In this document: one piece after another, positions 10,325 to 20,693 of the stretch
Layout of the letters: each line of letters opens with the position of its first letter
Numbering within the stretch: position 1 is the first letter of the stretch
NCBI GenBank assembly: GCA_009667805.1
Contig: CM019063.1
Coordinates: 58,264,881 to 58,328,880 of the forward strand
Reading direction: 5' to 3'
Source: Leptobrachium leishanense
Lineage: Eukaryota; Chordata; Amphibia; Anura; Megophryidae
DNA length: 64,000 nt
Position numbers and translations under genes: made by a program
Notes under the pieces: generated by a model
Told to the model about the DNA's origin: nothing
What the model saw: the letters and a program-made list of their open reading frames with translations, nothing else
The model's database searches: none

Positions 10325-12136
10325 TATTAGAAGTTAGGGTTAGAAATTAGGGTTAGACTTAGAATTTAGGGTTAGGCATTATTTTTGTTTCAGGGTTACA
10401 GTTAGGTATTATGTTTCAGGGTTAGGTATTATGTTTGTTTCAGGGTTAGGTTTGAAAATTAGGGTTCGAATTTAGGGTTAGGTATTATGTTTGTTTCGGG
10501 GTTAGGGTTAAAAATTAGGGTTAGAATTTAGGGTTAGGTATTATGTTTGTTTCAGGGCTAGGGTTAGAATTTAGGGTTAGGTATTATGTTTGTTTCAGGG
10601 TTAGGGTTAAAAATTAGGGTTAGGTATTATGTTTGTTTCAGGGTTAGGGTTAGAATTTAGGGTTAGGTATTATGTTTGTTTCAGGGCTAGGGTTAGAATT
10701 TAGGGTTAGGTATTATGTTTGTTTCAGGGTTAGGGTTAAAAATTAGGGTTAGGTATTATGTTTGTTTCAGGGTTAGGGTTAAAAATATGGGTTATAATTT
10801 AGGGTTAGGTATTATGTTTGTTTCAGGGTTAGGGTTAGAAATTTGGGTTAGGGTTAGAATTTAGAGTTAGGTATTATGTTTGTTTAAGGGTTAGGAATTT
10901 GGTTAGGGTTAGAATTTAGGGTTAGGTATTATGATTGTTTCAGGGTAGGGTTAGAAATTGGGGTTAGAATTTAGGGTTAGGTATTATGTTTGTTTCAGGG
11001 TTAGGGTTAAAAATTAGGGTTAGAATTTAGGGTTAGGTATTATGTTTGTTTCGGGGTTAGGTATTATGTTTGTTTCAAGGTTAGGAATTTGGGTTAGGGT
11101 TAGGTATTGTTTGTTTCAGGGTTAGGGTTAGAAATTTGGGTTAGAATTTAGGGTTAGGTTTTATGTTTGATTCAGGGTTAGGGTTAGAAATTAGGATTAT
11201 AATTTAGGGTTAAGTATTATGGATGTTTTAGGGTTAAGGATAGAAATTAGGGTTAGGTATTATGTTTGTTTCAGGATTAGCAATTAGGTTAGGCTTAGAA
11301 TTTAGGGTTAGGTATTATGGTTGTTTTAGGGTTAAGGTTAGAAATTAGGGTTAGGTATTATGTTTGTTTCAGGATTAGCAATTAGGGTTAGAATTTAGGG
11401 TTAGGTATTATGTTTGTTTCAGGGCTAGGGTTAGAATTTAGGGTTAGGTATTATGTTTGTTTCAGGGTTAGGGTTAAAAATTAGGGTTAGGTATTATGTT
11501 TGTTTCAGGGTTAGGGTTAGAAATTTGGGTTAGGGTTAGAATTTAGAGTTAGGTATTATGTTTGTTTAAGGGTTAGGAATTTGGTTAGGGTTAGAATTTA
11601 GGGTTAGGTATTATGATTGTTTCAGGGTAGGGTTAGAATTTAGGGTTAGGTATTATGTTTGTTTCAGGGTTAGGGTTAAAAATTAGGGTTAGAATTTAGG
11701 GTTAGGTATTATGTTTGTTTCAGGGTTAGGTATTATGTTTGTTTCAAGGTTAGGAATTTGGGTTAGGGTTAGAATTTAGGGTTAGGTATTGTTTGTTTCA
11801 GGGTTAGGGTTAGAAATTTGGGTTAGAATTTAGGGTTAGGTTTTATGTTTGATTCAGGGTTAGGGTTAGAAATTAGGATTATAATTTAGGGTTAAGTATT
11901 ATGGATGTTTTAGGGTTAAGGATAGAAATTAGGGTTAGGTATTATGTTTGTTTCAGGATTAGCAATTAGGTCAGGCTTAGAATTTAGGGTTAGGTATTAT
12001 GGTTGTTTTAGGGTTAAGGTTAGAAATTAGGGTTAGGTATTATGTTTGTTTCAGGATTAGCAATTAGGGTTAGGCTTAGAATTTACGGTTAGGTATTATG
12101 TTTGTTTCAGGGTTAGCCCTAACCCTAACATTCTGC
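10325..12136 (+). repeat. Telomere-like minisatellite array
   Basis: About 1.8 kb of degenerate TTAGGG-type repeats arranged in larger units of TTAGGGTTAGGTATTATG plus TTTGTTTCAGGG plus one or more AGGGTTAGAA(A/T)TT pieces. Units differ by small indels and single substitutions. A second level of order is visible: the array from about 11,440 repeats the one from about 10,758 with a constant 682-bp offset. The right end flips strand (GGGTTAGCCCTAACCCTAAC at about 12,111). This is an interstitial array, not a chromosome end, because ordinary sequence continues on both sides. Confidence 0.9.
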
Positions 12137-12765
12137 TCTCTTTTTGCTTCATACTTATGTAACAGATTCTGCTTTTTCGTTTGACGCTCACTGTGCTATG
12201 CCGACTCTTAAAAGTGTCAGTTACATAGGTAATACATAAAACAGAGTGCAGCACTATTACCGACGTGGATGTGGCAATCGTTTGCCTTTTCTTTAACGAG
12301 CACAGTAATAATGAGATGACATTATATAACCCTTTTAATTAAAATAAAACAGTTTCGCTTAACAGCCTAATCTTATGTCTGTTATCACAATATGCGCCAT
12401 TTATACGCCGTAATTCTGACTCGACGTTGACACATTTTCAAAGGGCGCGCTAATTAATTTCACAGCGAATCCTGTTTCCCAATTACAGATCCAAAGAATA
12501 TGGACGCAACCTCAGAAGTCCTCAAAGGTTACGTATTAAACACGGTTGTAGATAGATGATACAAATCTGTTAAACTGTTTAGCTACTGTATTCATGGGGC
12601 ACAATACAAAATCTACTTTGTCGTTTTAAATATTTAATCTCACACTTTTACGGTCACACGGAGCTCAATTATTTTTCTTCTTTGACCTACAAATGAATGC
12701 ACCATCTCTTTGCTTGTCGCCTGTAATCCTGGTCTGGGGCACAGCGTTAATTTTATCAACTAATA
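12137..12765. other. No recognised feature
   Basis: Unique-looking sequence with no coding signal. Confidence 0.45.
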
Positions 12766-12784
12766 ATTTTCGTCAAAGACTTAA

Positions 12785-13015
12785 GAGGTTATTCAGAGAG
12801 AACCGATCTGGCCCCGCAATTGCACCAGTGAATTTCCCCGTATGTTGCACTTTCGTGGCCATTCGGGTATTCAGAGAGGAGGTAGTTCGCCAAATTTTGG
12901 CGAATCACCAGCAAATATGGTGCCTGTTCGACGCCGGTGGAATCCCCAGAGAAGCAATGGTTAATCTACTAAGAGAACACCAGACAACTTACCTACCAAT
13001 CGGTAAGGGCCACAG
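12785..13015. repeat. TIR element family B, left part
   Basis: It begins AGGTTATTCAGAGAGAACCG, a relative of the family A TIR. It carries the shared internal blocks GTATTCAGAGAGGAGGTAGT and GCCAAATTTTGGCGAAT. It is cut at about 13,015 by the GC-rich MITE that follows. Other family B pieces lie at 26,850-27,145 and 39,600-40,180 in the opposite orientation. Confidence 0.55.
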
Positions 13016-13464
13016 GCCAAAGGCAGGCACCGCTTGGAAGGGCACAGTCTGCCCTGCCCGGCCTGCCTTTAACCACTTAGGGGCTGGATTGCGATTCAGT
13101 GTCGGATCGCGGTCCTCTCCGAGATGTGGCTGACATCTTGGAGGTCTGCCAAGCCTCCAGGATCTCCACCCACCGACATCATCACATATGGACACGATGA
13201 CGTCAGTTCAAGAGTTAACCCCTAGCTGCCACCTATGGTGGAGATAGGGTCATCCAATGACCCCCTGTATCTACCGATCTGTGGCAACTAGGGGTTAATG
13301 TTTGGTATCATTGTAAAGGTGGCGCTATCTACTGGCCAAATAGGTTATTTACAGTAAGAAATACAATGGGAAATATTACTGTATAACTAATTTAAAATGA
13401 TTTTACAAAAAACACTGGTTTCTGACAATGTATTTCTGGAAAATGACTTGGTAGTGAAGAGGAT
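13016..13464. repeat. TTAA-MITE cluster
   Basis: A GC-rich module (GGCACCGCTTGGAAGGGCA) is followed by TTAA at 13,069-13,072 and a second module related to 14,447-14,800. The right part (13,300-13,464) matches the H family (TCTACTGGCCAAATAGG, CACTGGTTTCTGACAATG, GTAGTGAAGAGG). The right TTAA has decayed to ATAA. It is probably one composite or two nested piggyBac/Kolobok-type MITEs. Confidence 0.5.
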
Positions 13465-14442
13465 AATCTTGAAATGTTTTTCTAAAAATGTTTAACGTTA
13501 TTTTTTTATGGTTTGAATTGAAAAGGCTGAGCATGTATGTCATCAAAGGGGATTTAAATTATTTTTGGGTTTTGTGCAGACCACATGGTGAGAATTGGCC
13601 TGGGAATAATGGGAGTTACACATGAATTGTTATTTTGCAACAATTGTTTTTAATTGGGATTAATTGGAGTTGATTACTGTTTGCATTTAAAAGCATTGAA
13701 GGCAAGACCAGTATCCATGATTAAGGCGGAGAACCGAAACATCACAGCTTTGTAACCCAGAGGTCCTCCAAGTAAATACATCTGCTTTCCTACACCCTTG
13801 TAGCCTACTTTATATATATATTTTTTTAGTGATCTGGCCCCAGGTATTCTATCGTTACCCCTTCAGTGCCACAAAGTGACAGAGTAACATTGTTACTGTT
13901 TCAAGAGAATATAGAAGAAAAAAATTGTAAAACCCATAGGGGGAGGTTGATCAGTCCGAAAAAACAAGTATGTTGTTAACATTCAATAATGGTTTTCCGT
14001 ACGTTGGTTGCTGTTTATTTGTGACTCTTGTTAGAAGACAGATATGACTTGCTCTGCTTCCTTGTAACAATATCACAAGGTCTGATTTGCACGTGCTTCA
14101 TTCCAAGCAGCGTATCATATTTTTACAGCAATTGTAAAATTTAACATTCAGGTCATGCTCATGCTTGCATATAATTTTTCAATGCCGGCTGCTCAAACAG
14201 TATGTTTCAAAAGAAACCTGGCAAAATGACTAAACCGTCACTAAACTGATCCGTGGAAGAGGATGAAAAGAAAGATCTGGGAAAGAACATGAGAACGAAG
14301 CAGCTTAAGCGACTAAAGAGACTGAGAGTTTCTGGTAGTTGAAAAGACACAAGTAGTGCGCGAGAAGGAATGATAAAATGCAAGGGAAATAAAAACGGTA
14401 ACAGACATTGACAATTGGTGTCCTTTCCAGCGATGCCTCTCT
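13465..14442. other. No recognised gene
   Basis: AT-rich sequence. The stretch around 13,700-13,790 has a degenerate hammerhead-like string (ATGATTA ... CCGAAAC at about 13,718-13,740) that is discussed under rejected items. Nothing else stands out. Confidence 0.4.
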
Positions 14443-14446
14443 TTAA

Positions 14447-14800
14447 CCCCTGAGGCACCAGTGTCGGATCGCAGACTTCTCCTGGAGTTGGCTGACATCT
14501 TGGATTTCAGCCAAGCTTCCAGAGTCTCCCCCGCCTACTGACATTGTCGCGCACGTGCATGATGACTGCCGTTGGGCAATTAAACCCTGGCTGCCCAGGA
14601 AATCCCTATGGTGGAGATAGGGGGTCCTCTGGACCCCCGTATCTTCCGATCTGTGGCAGCCAGAGGGTCATGTTTGGAATCGTTGGAAATGCCAGAGCAT
14701 GACCATGACCACGTTTGGTGTAAAAAATAAATATATAAAAAAAACTAAATAATTAATTTAACAAAATAAAAATGGTGAAAATGGCTCAGCATTGAAGGGG
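14447..14800. mobile_element. MITE with TTAA target duplication (354 bp)
   Basis: Flanked by TTAA at 14,443-14,446 and 14,801-14,804. The ends are CCCCTGAGGC on the left and ATTGAAGGGG on the right. The interior has the motifs GTGTCGGATCGC and GGCTGACATCTTGGA, which are shared with 13,085-13,140 and 33,815-33,895. A TTAA duplication with C-rich ends is the pattern of piggyBac and Kolobok elements. It encodes no protein. Confidence 0.7.
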
Positions 14801-14984
14801 TTAAAAAGTAAAAAATATGTAGACATTGAGGGCAGTATTACAAAGTTGGTGCTAACTTAACCAGAGCTGTTGTAAACTTACCAGAGCCATTATAGTCTAT
14901 GGAGTTGCTAGGTTTATAACAGCACCAAGTTAGCACCAGTTTTGTAATATTGCCCGGAGTATTTCTAATCTCAGGACAAAATTA

Positions 14985-15235
14985 AGAGTTTGAAAAAGTG
15001 TTTTTTCCCAATTTTTTCATCAAATTTCATAAATTTTATATTAAATTAAACGACATGATGAAAATAATGGTATCTTATGGCGAGAAAAACTATATATAAT
15101 ATGTGTGTGCTCCATAAACGAGAAAGAGGAGAATTAGAGCTAAATACAAACAGCACAGAAATGTAAAAACAGAAGTTGGTACTTTCGGACAGACAATGGT
15201 AAAACAGCATGATCACTATGGGGTTAAAGGGGGTA
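14985..15235 (-). repeat. Interspersed repeat R2, copy 2
   Basis: The inverse-oriented partner of 470-782. On the minus strand it begins next to TTAACCCCATAGTG, so this copy appears to start at a TTAA site. The translation similarity between the two copies simply follows from the DNA. Confidence 0.5.
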
Positions 15236-15590
15236 TTCACAAAACACAAACATTCCCCAAACAAGGAAAATCCAACACTAGTAGGCGAGGTTCCTGCAAA
15301 GAACGATGAACAATGTTACCACTGTTTTACTTCCATAAAAAAAAACTGGCTATTCTTCAGTTAGCGATGTCCACCACTCTGGTGAATATACTGGCAATTA
15401 TAAAGTGGCAAATTCCATTGAACACCATCAACAGTAAAAACAGTGGACAACTCCAACTGACTCTCTGTTGGGAACTAATCTATGATCAATAAGTTCAATG
15501 AAAACACCATAAAAATCTATACTAAAGAACTACACTAGAAACTACACTTTTTGCACACTATTTTCCAACTATTTGGTCTGTACTACCAGG
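15236..15590. other. No recognised feature
   Basis: Unique-looking sequence with no coding signal. Confidence 0.4.
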
Positions 15591-16017
15591 TATTGCCTCT
15601 CCTTTAACTCATATTTTCAACCTGTTCCTCTTCCTTCAAACCTGCCGTGATCACCCCCATTCTAAAGAAGCCATCCCTTGGCCCTACCTCCCTTTTTAAC
15701 TACTGTCCCACCTCTGTTGCTGTATGCCTTCAAAATCTTAGAACAGCTGGTCTATAAGCAGATCAGCGGTTTTCTCGCTGCTAACACCCTACTTGACAAA
15801 AACCAGTCCGGCTTTAGCTCCCAGCTCGCTAGGGAGACTGCTCTGACCAAGGTGACTATTGACTTAGTTGCTGCTAAAACCACAGGTCTCTTCTTTTTGC
15901 TTATTCTTCTCGTTCTTTCCTATGCCTTTGATAAAGTCAACCACCCTCTTCTACTCCTCACACTGTGTCAACTTGGCCTCAGTGAAACCGCTCTCTCCTG
16001 GTTCTCTTGCTATCTCT
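15591..16017 (+). pseudogene. L2-group reverse transcriptase fragment
   Basis: A second, shorter relic of the same LINE group as 4,150-6,122. In one frame it reads KILEQLVYKQISGFL, NQSGFSSQLARETALTKV and YAFDKVNHPLLLLTLCQLG, matching RT motifs up to motif A (AAFDTVDH in the longer copy, here YAFDKVNH). It stops abruptly at 16,017, where an LTR-like sequence begins. The catalytic motif C (YADD) is absent. Confidence 0.8.
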
Positions 16018-16641
16018 GTCACGTTTCCCCTTCCAGCCGGGTCCCCTGGTGGTGAGAGGGATCTGGGCCAGCTTTTTCCTGTTCTGAGATGGCCATTCCA
16101 CTTTGTTCTGCTCCTGGCTGTCAGACCCGGCTTCCGGCGCCGACCCGCTGGTCTCCTCTCTCTCTTGGGTCCCCCGCTCGCCAATGCGAACAAGCCACCG
16201 GCATCAGCGTCTTTTACCACCGGTGGCCTGTCGCACGAGTGACATCACCAGGACCGCAGCAGCTGTTCCCAGTGACCCCACCGCCCAATCACGTTTAAGG
16301 GTACCTTATTTAAACTTGCTTTGCCTGATATGCTTTACCCTTTCATGGTTTCGGTTTATCTGACCCCCTTAAGTGCCTGTATTTCTGGTTTATTGCTCAA
16401 TATACCTTCTGGAGTGATTTTCTGTGTTTGACACATTTCTGGCTATCGACTTGTGTACCTCTATACCCCTGACTCAGATTGTACCTATTGACTATTATAC
16501 CTGCTTTGCAGGAACTCTGCCTTCCAGGCTTTGCCTGGTTCTGTGCTGTCCTATTTTCCGCACCTCTCTTGTTGCAGACTGGCAGCCATATAAGGTGCCC
16601 ATGCCCCCCCTGAGGGCCCGCAGGTGCCTAGGATGTGACAC
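16018..16641. mobile_element. LTR-like sequence joined to a hAT-end relic
   Basis: It begins TGTCACGTTTCCCC, close to the start of the solo LTR at 8,192, and carries a TATTTAAA box near 16,308. The right end is unclear. The last part (about 16,590-16,660) reads in reverse like a hAT-type terminus (CAGTGGTCCCCAACC on the minus strand). No target duplication was found, so this is a tentative call. Confidence 0.35.
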
Positions 16642-16693
16642 AGGGTTGGGGACCACTGGTCCAGATAGTGAATTCACCATAGTTACTCCGAAC

Positions 16694-16707
16694 TTAAATC
16701 AAAGTAA
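16694..16707. repeat. PLE target-site duplication, left
   Basis: TTAAATCAAAGTAA occurs here and again at 21,843-21,856. The 14-bp direct repeat encloses the whole Penelope-like element, including a 110-bp tail beyond the right inverted arm. It overlaps the first three bases of the left arm. Confidence 0.8.
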
Positions 16708-17353
16708 GAAAAAATACCAAGGTATATGGGAGCGCATAAAACATATACAGACAATGTAATCAATACAGCCAATGTGGTAGATGGTAAGTCCGTGGTCTTT
16801 AGATCAGAATAGTCCGTAATCCTAGAAGAGGAGACAGAAGGAGACCATTGCGCAGTATATACTGGAATCAGGTGACCACACACTAATAGTTATACAACTC
16901 ACAAGTGGGGAGTCTTCAAGACTCTAGATGTACGTCTTTAAGTCTCTTTATGGGGGACTTCACCCGTATGGTATGCACTTGTCCCGTATGATGGATGCTG
17001 TATCTTGATGGAGAGTATATCTCAAATAGAAAGAAAATATATAGTACAGTACTGTATAGCTAGAGTGTATATGTACTATAAAGAAGCACACTCACGTGTT
17101 TCAGAACCTCCACTGTGGGTGGTTCTGTAATCGCACTTTGGACCTCTTGTCACTTTAGGGGGTCCCACCTATTGAGCACTGCTTCAGATTCCAGGAGTAT
17201 CGGCGTAGAGACCCAGGGGCGTAGAAGTGGAGATCCAAAGGCTGCTGTCCCTTCTTAAGTATGTGTCCAGTATTCAGGAATCAAATTAAATAAATCAAAG
17301 GAATAAAAATGGAAATAAAATAATATAATTAAAATATAAAATTTATTAATTAC

Positions 17354-17401
17354 AAATCGAGACGCGTTTCGCCCGCATCTGCAGGCCTTATCAATCGAAT
17401 T
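17354..17401 (-). ncRNA. Hammerhead-like ribozyme motif, left arm
   Basis: Mirror copy of the motif described at 21,036-21,083. In this arm it lies on the same strand as the RT and about 550 nt downstream of its stop codon. This is the position expected for a PLE 3' terminal-repeat ribozyme. Confidence 0.7.
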
Positions 17402-17533
17402 AATCTGGTTCCGTTGTTCCCGGCTTAAATAGTGGCTGAGAGTCATAATTAATTCCAAGATGTGGCGTGCGGGTCACAATACCGTCCGCCCTGCGTTCCA
17501 GACGCCACTTCGATGATACATTTCCGCTTCCGG

Positions 17534-17663
17534 TATGGCGCACCTCCACCTCCACTTCCGGTCTTCTGTGGCTGCAGCATACTGAATGGGACGCCAGATA
17601 TGGCGCACCTCCACCTCCACTTCCGGTCTTCTGTGGCTGCAGCGTACTGAATAGGACGCCAGA
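17534..17663. repeat. Two tandem 65-bp units in the PLE arm
   Basis: Units 17,534-17,598 and 17,599-17,663 are nearly identical (landmarks TATGGCGCACCTCCACC and GTCTTCTGTGGCTGCAGC). The same pair is mirrored at 20,774-20,903. Being purine-rich on one strand, they may belong to a promoter or an RNA structure; that role is inferred only. Confidence 0.8.
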
Positions 17664-17946
17664 TAATGACATCCTCATCCAACCATATTTATACTTTCGC
17701 TCTCAGCTATGGTGGAGGTTCTGTATCTATCTGGGCACTGGACAAAACGCATTACATATATAAAAACATAAAAGCAACCAAAACATCAACATTTAGTCCC
17801 AAAGAAGCCCCAGATCTCCATATTGGAACAACTAAGAATGGCAAACATAACTTATCTACACATAAAAGGCCACATTGGGCAATAGTATCATAACATCCTA
17901 TATATGCATACCCCAAAAAGGGGGATATATTAAATGGTATCGTTAT

Positions 17947-20367
17947 TCAAAGAAAGTGACAGACCTCAAAATCTATATTAAGGCCTCTAGGGGTCATGGT
18001 GTCCAAATTATAGATCCATCTCATTTCTGATTTGATCAATCGCTCAGTTAGATTGTCACCCCGCCAGTTAGTACTAATCCTTTCTATTGCCCAGAATTTA
18101 GTGCCTCTAGGATTACATTGATGTTTATCGCTGTAGTGGGCAGAAACACTATGTTTGGCATATCCTTTATTGATGTTATTCATATGCTCATTAACTCTAA
18201 TGTAAAGTGCTCTGGATGTTTGGCCCACATACCATAGTCCGCACGGGCATTCTAGTATATAAATGACTTTGGTGGACATACATGTAATCAGATCTTTAAT
18301 TTTGTAGCGCTTGTCTGTGCTTGATTTAAAGCTATTGATCGCTCGTTTCTTATTTTCTGTTTTTCTACATGCAATGCACTGTCCACACCCGTAGAACCCC
18401 GGGGGTAACCCAAACATATCCCCAGTCTTGACAGCCTTATTGGTCCTGAGATGATTTCTTACTAGATCTGTTTTCAATGTTTTACCTCCCCTGAAGATGA
18501 CCACAGGGGTGTCCGGTAGAATTTTGTTAAGAACTGGATCCCTTTTCAAAATCGGCCAGTGTTTATGAATAGATTTCTTAATTATTTTATTATTCGTGTT
18601 ATAATCTAGTATAAAGGGAACATTCTCGGTCCTATTAGAGTCACGTTGCTTGTATCTTAGAAGACATTGTCTGTCAATATTATGGACCTCATCACGTGTT
18701 GATACTAGGAGTTGCTCATTGTATCCCTTTTCTTTAAAATCTGTTATCAATTTCTGAGACTGAATAGTGTAATGCTCAATATCGCTACAATTTCTTCTAA
18801 TGCGCATAAGTTGACCCTTTGGTATGGCAGTTAACCAGGGGGGGTAGTGGTTACTATCAATAGGTATGTAACTGTTAACGTTTACTTGTTTAAAGTGTGT
18901 TTTGGTTTTTAGTGTCTTATGATCTATATAAATGTTGAGATCTAAAAAATCAACCTGTTCCTTACTGATAGTAGAATCTAATTTTATTCCCAATTGGTTG
19001 TTATTTAAATGGGCAATGAATTCCATTAAAGACTCACTCTCTCCCTTCCAAATAATAATGATGTCATCTATATATCGTCGGTAGAGGACGAGGTTAGGCT
19101 CCCAGCCATGCCCTGCCCATACCATACCGGATTCCCAGTGGGCCATGAACAGATTGGCATAGCTGGGAGCGAACCTCGTCCCCATAGCCGTGCCGTTTAA
19201 CTGCATATAGAAATCACCCCCATACCAAAAATAATTATTATTAAGAATCAAATTGATTCCCTCAATTATAAATTGGAGCTGATCCATCTGGAATTGACCT
19301 GATTGTGTCACGAAGTGTTCGACTGCTGCACAACCCTCCTTGTGTGGAATTATAGTGTACAACGAGCTTACATCGCACGTGGCTAGAATGTAGTCTTCCT
19401 CCCATTCGATGTCTTTCAATATATTTAAAATAGCAATACTATCTTTTAGATGGGCCGGTGTTGACATAACTAAAGGCTGTAATAAGTGATCAATATATTC
19501 AGATATCTTACATGAAATGGATTGTATGCCAGAGACTATAGGTCGACCCGGGGGGTTGTCAAGATTCTTATGGATTTTTGGTAAATAATAGAATACCGGA
19601 ATACGAGGATGTAGAATTTTTAGGTAGCGGTATTCATGATCGTTCAGAATACCCCTATCTTTCCCCCTTAATAGGTATTCATAAAAAATTTCTTTAATTC
19701 TATTAGTGGGATCATTGGTAAGTTTTTGATAAGTAATAGGGTCACTGAGTAATCTTACGGATTCATGGTGGTATTGTTCGCTATTAAGTATCACTACTCC
19801 TCCCCCTTTATCCGCAGGTTTCACCACCAATGAATCATTTTTAGCTAGCAATTGTAGACCCTCAAATTCCAGTTTAGTTAAATTCCTAGGTTTACAATTG
19901 TATTGGGAACTTCCCATTTTCCTTATATCTAGTGCAACCATTTGCTCAAAGGCCTCTATCTCCTTTGAGGCCATATGTTTGGGAAAAAAATGAGATTTAT
20001 CTCTTAAAGTGGTGTGAATATACCTGTTATTAATTGATTGTCGCTCTAAAGGAGTTTTAGAGAAAAACTTTTTTAAGCATAATTTACGTTTAAACTTTTG
20101 CAGGTCAATGTAGGTGTTAAAGGGGTCTCCCACTGTAGTTGGGGCAAATTTTAGACCTTTGCTAAGTACCTGTTCTTGACCCTTAGTTAGAGGCTGCCCA
20201 CTTAAATTAAAGATCCCTATTGGTTGAACGTTCTTCCTCTCTTTCCTTGCCTTAACCAATCTTCCTCCTCTGCACCCTCTTCCCTGAATTGTCTCTTCCT
20301 GTGGGGAAGTTCTGTCCCTTTGGACCCATACGTTCCCTGGGGCCATTCTGCTCTGTTTTGAAAGCAA
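17947..20367 (-). CDS. PLE reverse transcriptase / GIY-YIG endonuclease
   Basis: An uninterrupted 806-residue ORF. The conserved N-terminal block begins at about residue 50 (GIFNLSGQPLTKGQ). RT motifs follow: KPADKGGG (183-190), DVSSLYT with the motif A aspartate (332), NGTAMGTRFAPSYANLFM (391-408) and catalytic YIDD (432-435). After a connector comes a Cys pair CGQCIAC (661-667), then a GIY-YIG nuclease with IYIL (702-705), YVGQTSR (713-719) and downstream R and E/H residues. The protein would nick the target with the GIY-YIG domain and prime reverse transcription there. All residues I can check are present, so it looks functional. The first 50 residues overlap another ORF and the true start is unclear. 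Confidence 0.95.
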   Translation of the reverse strand: MLSKQSRMAPGNVWVQRDRTSPQEETIQGRGCRGGRLVKARKERKNVQPIGIFNLSGQPLTKGQEQVLSKGLKFAPTTVGDPFNTYIDLQKFKRKLCLKKFFSKTPLERQSINNRYIHTTLRDKSHFFPKHMASKEIEAFEQMVALDIRKMGSSQYNCKPRNLTKLEFEGLQLLAKNDSLVVKPADKGGGVVILNSEQYHHESVRLLSDPITYQKLTNDPTNRIKEIFYEYLLRGKDRGILNDHEYRYLKILHPRIPVFYYLPKIHKNLDNPPGRPIVSGIQSISCKISEYIDHLLQPLVMSTPAHLKDSIAILNILKDIEWEEDYILATCDVSSLYTIIPHKEGCAAVEHFVTQSGQFQMDQLQFIIEGINLILNNNYFWYGGDFYMQLNGTAMGTRFAPSYANLFMAHWESGMVWAGHGWEPNLVLYRRYIDDIIIIWKGESESLMEFIAHLNNNQLGIKLDSTISKEQVDFLDLNIYIDHKTLKTKTHFKQVNVNSYIPIDSNHYPPWLTAIPKGQLMRIRRNCSDIEHYTIQSQKLITDFKEKGYNEQLLVSTRDEVHNIDRQCLLRYKQRDSNRTENVPFILDYNTNNKIIKKSIHKHWPILKRDPVLNKILPDTPVVIFRGGKTLKTDLVRNHLRTNKAVKTGDMFGLPPGFYGCGQCIACRKTENKKRAINSFKSSTDKRYKIKDLITCMSTKVIYILECPCGLWYVGQTSRALYIRVNEHMNNINKGYAKHSVSAHYSDKHQCNPRGTKFWAIERISTNWRGDNLTERLIKSEMRWIYNLDTMTPRGLNIDFEVCHFL

Positions 20368-20687
20368 GGTTCTTTGTCCCTCTCTTCTGTCCTTACTTCG
20401 TGAAAAACCCCTGTTTCTTCACGGTCTGTCAGGCAAGAGAATCGGTTGGCCAGTGGTAATGAATGGGGACCTTTTCTATAGGAATGGCGCCTCCTTGTAT
20501 CATTAAAAGGAGGCGTCATTCCATCTGTCCTCCCATTATGTTCATATACGGGGTCATGTCTTTCCCGATTATATATCTGTTGATGATTACGTCTATTAGG
20601 AGTATAATGATTGTAAGAATTCTTTCTACGATGTTGGAATTCATAATAGTTATCTTTAATAGGGGGATTCGTTTTCTTCCTTCCCAT
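20217..20687 (-). CDS. PLE upstream basic ORF overlapping the RT ORF
   Basis: An ORF of 156 codons from the ATG at 20,687, which lies just 7 bp inside the loop next to the right arm. It is open further upstream into the arm, to 20,771. The product is hydrophilic and rich in Arg, Asn, Tyr and His (MGRKKTNPPIKDNYYEF; RRRHSYRKGP; later EEGAEEEDW). I recognise no domain. It overlaps the RT ORF by 151 nt in another frame. It may be an RNA-binding ORF1 whose translation continues into the RT by frameshifting, or the upstream exon of a single protein broken by one indel. The sequence alone does not decide. Confidence 0.55.
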   Translation of the reverse strand: MGRKKTNPPIKDNYYEFQHRRKNSYNHYTPNRRNHQQIYNRERHDPVYEHNGRTDGMTPPFNDTRRRHSYRKGPHSLPLANRFSCLTDREETGVFHEVRTEERDKEPCFQNRAEWPQGTYGSKGTELPHRKRQFREEGAEEEDWLRQGKRGRTFNQ

Positions 20688-20693
20688 TAGTTG

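Larger units (their letters stand above)
16705..17743. repeat. PLE inverted arm, left (3' side of the RT)
   Basis: The inverted partner of 20,694-21,732. It contains a hammerhead-like motif on the minus strand (17,354-17,401) and two tandem 65-bp units. It starts TAAGAAAAAATACCAAGG and ends CTATCTGGGCACTGGAC. The small ORFs on both strands here are mirrored in the other arm and carry no recognised domain. Confidence 0.9.

Noticed and set aside
10325..12136. A chromosome end or functional telomere
   Set aside because: Repeats are degenerate, grouped in longer units, and followed by ordinary sequence on both sides. It is interstitial.
13712..13745. Possible fourth hammerhead (ATGATTA ... CCGAAAC)
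   Set aside because: Positions 3 and 8 would pair (A-U) and GAAA is present, but stem II has only about two pairs and stem I has no partner. Too weak to call.
17400..17893. Small ORFs in the PLE arm (62 to 98 codons)
   Set aside because: They are mirrored exactly at 20,656-21,037 because the arms are inverted copies, and they occur on both strands without any domain. No evidence of translation.
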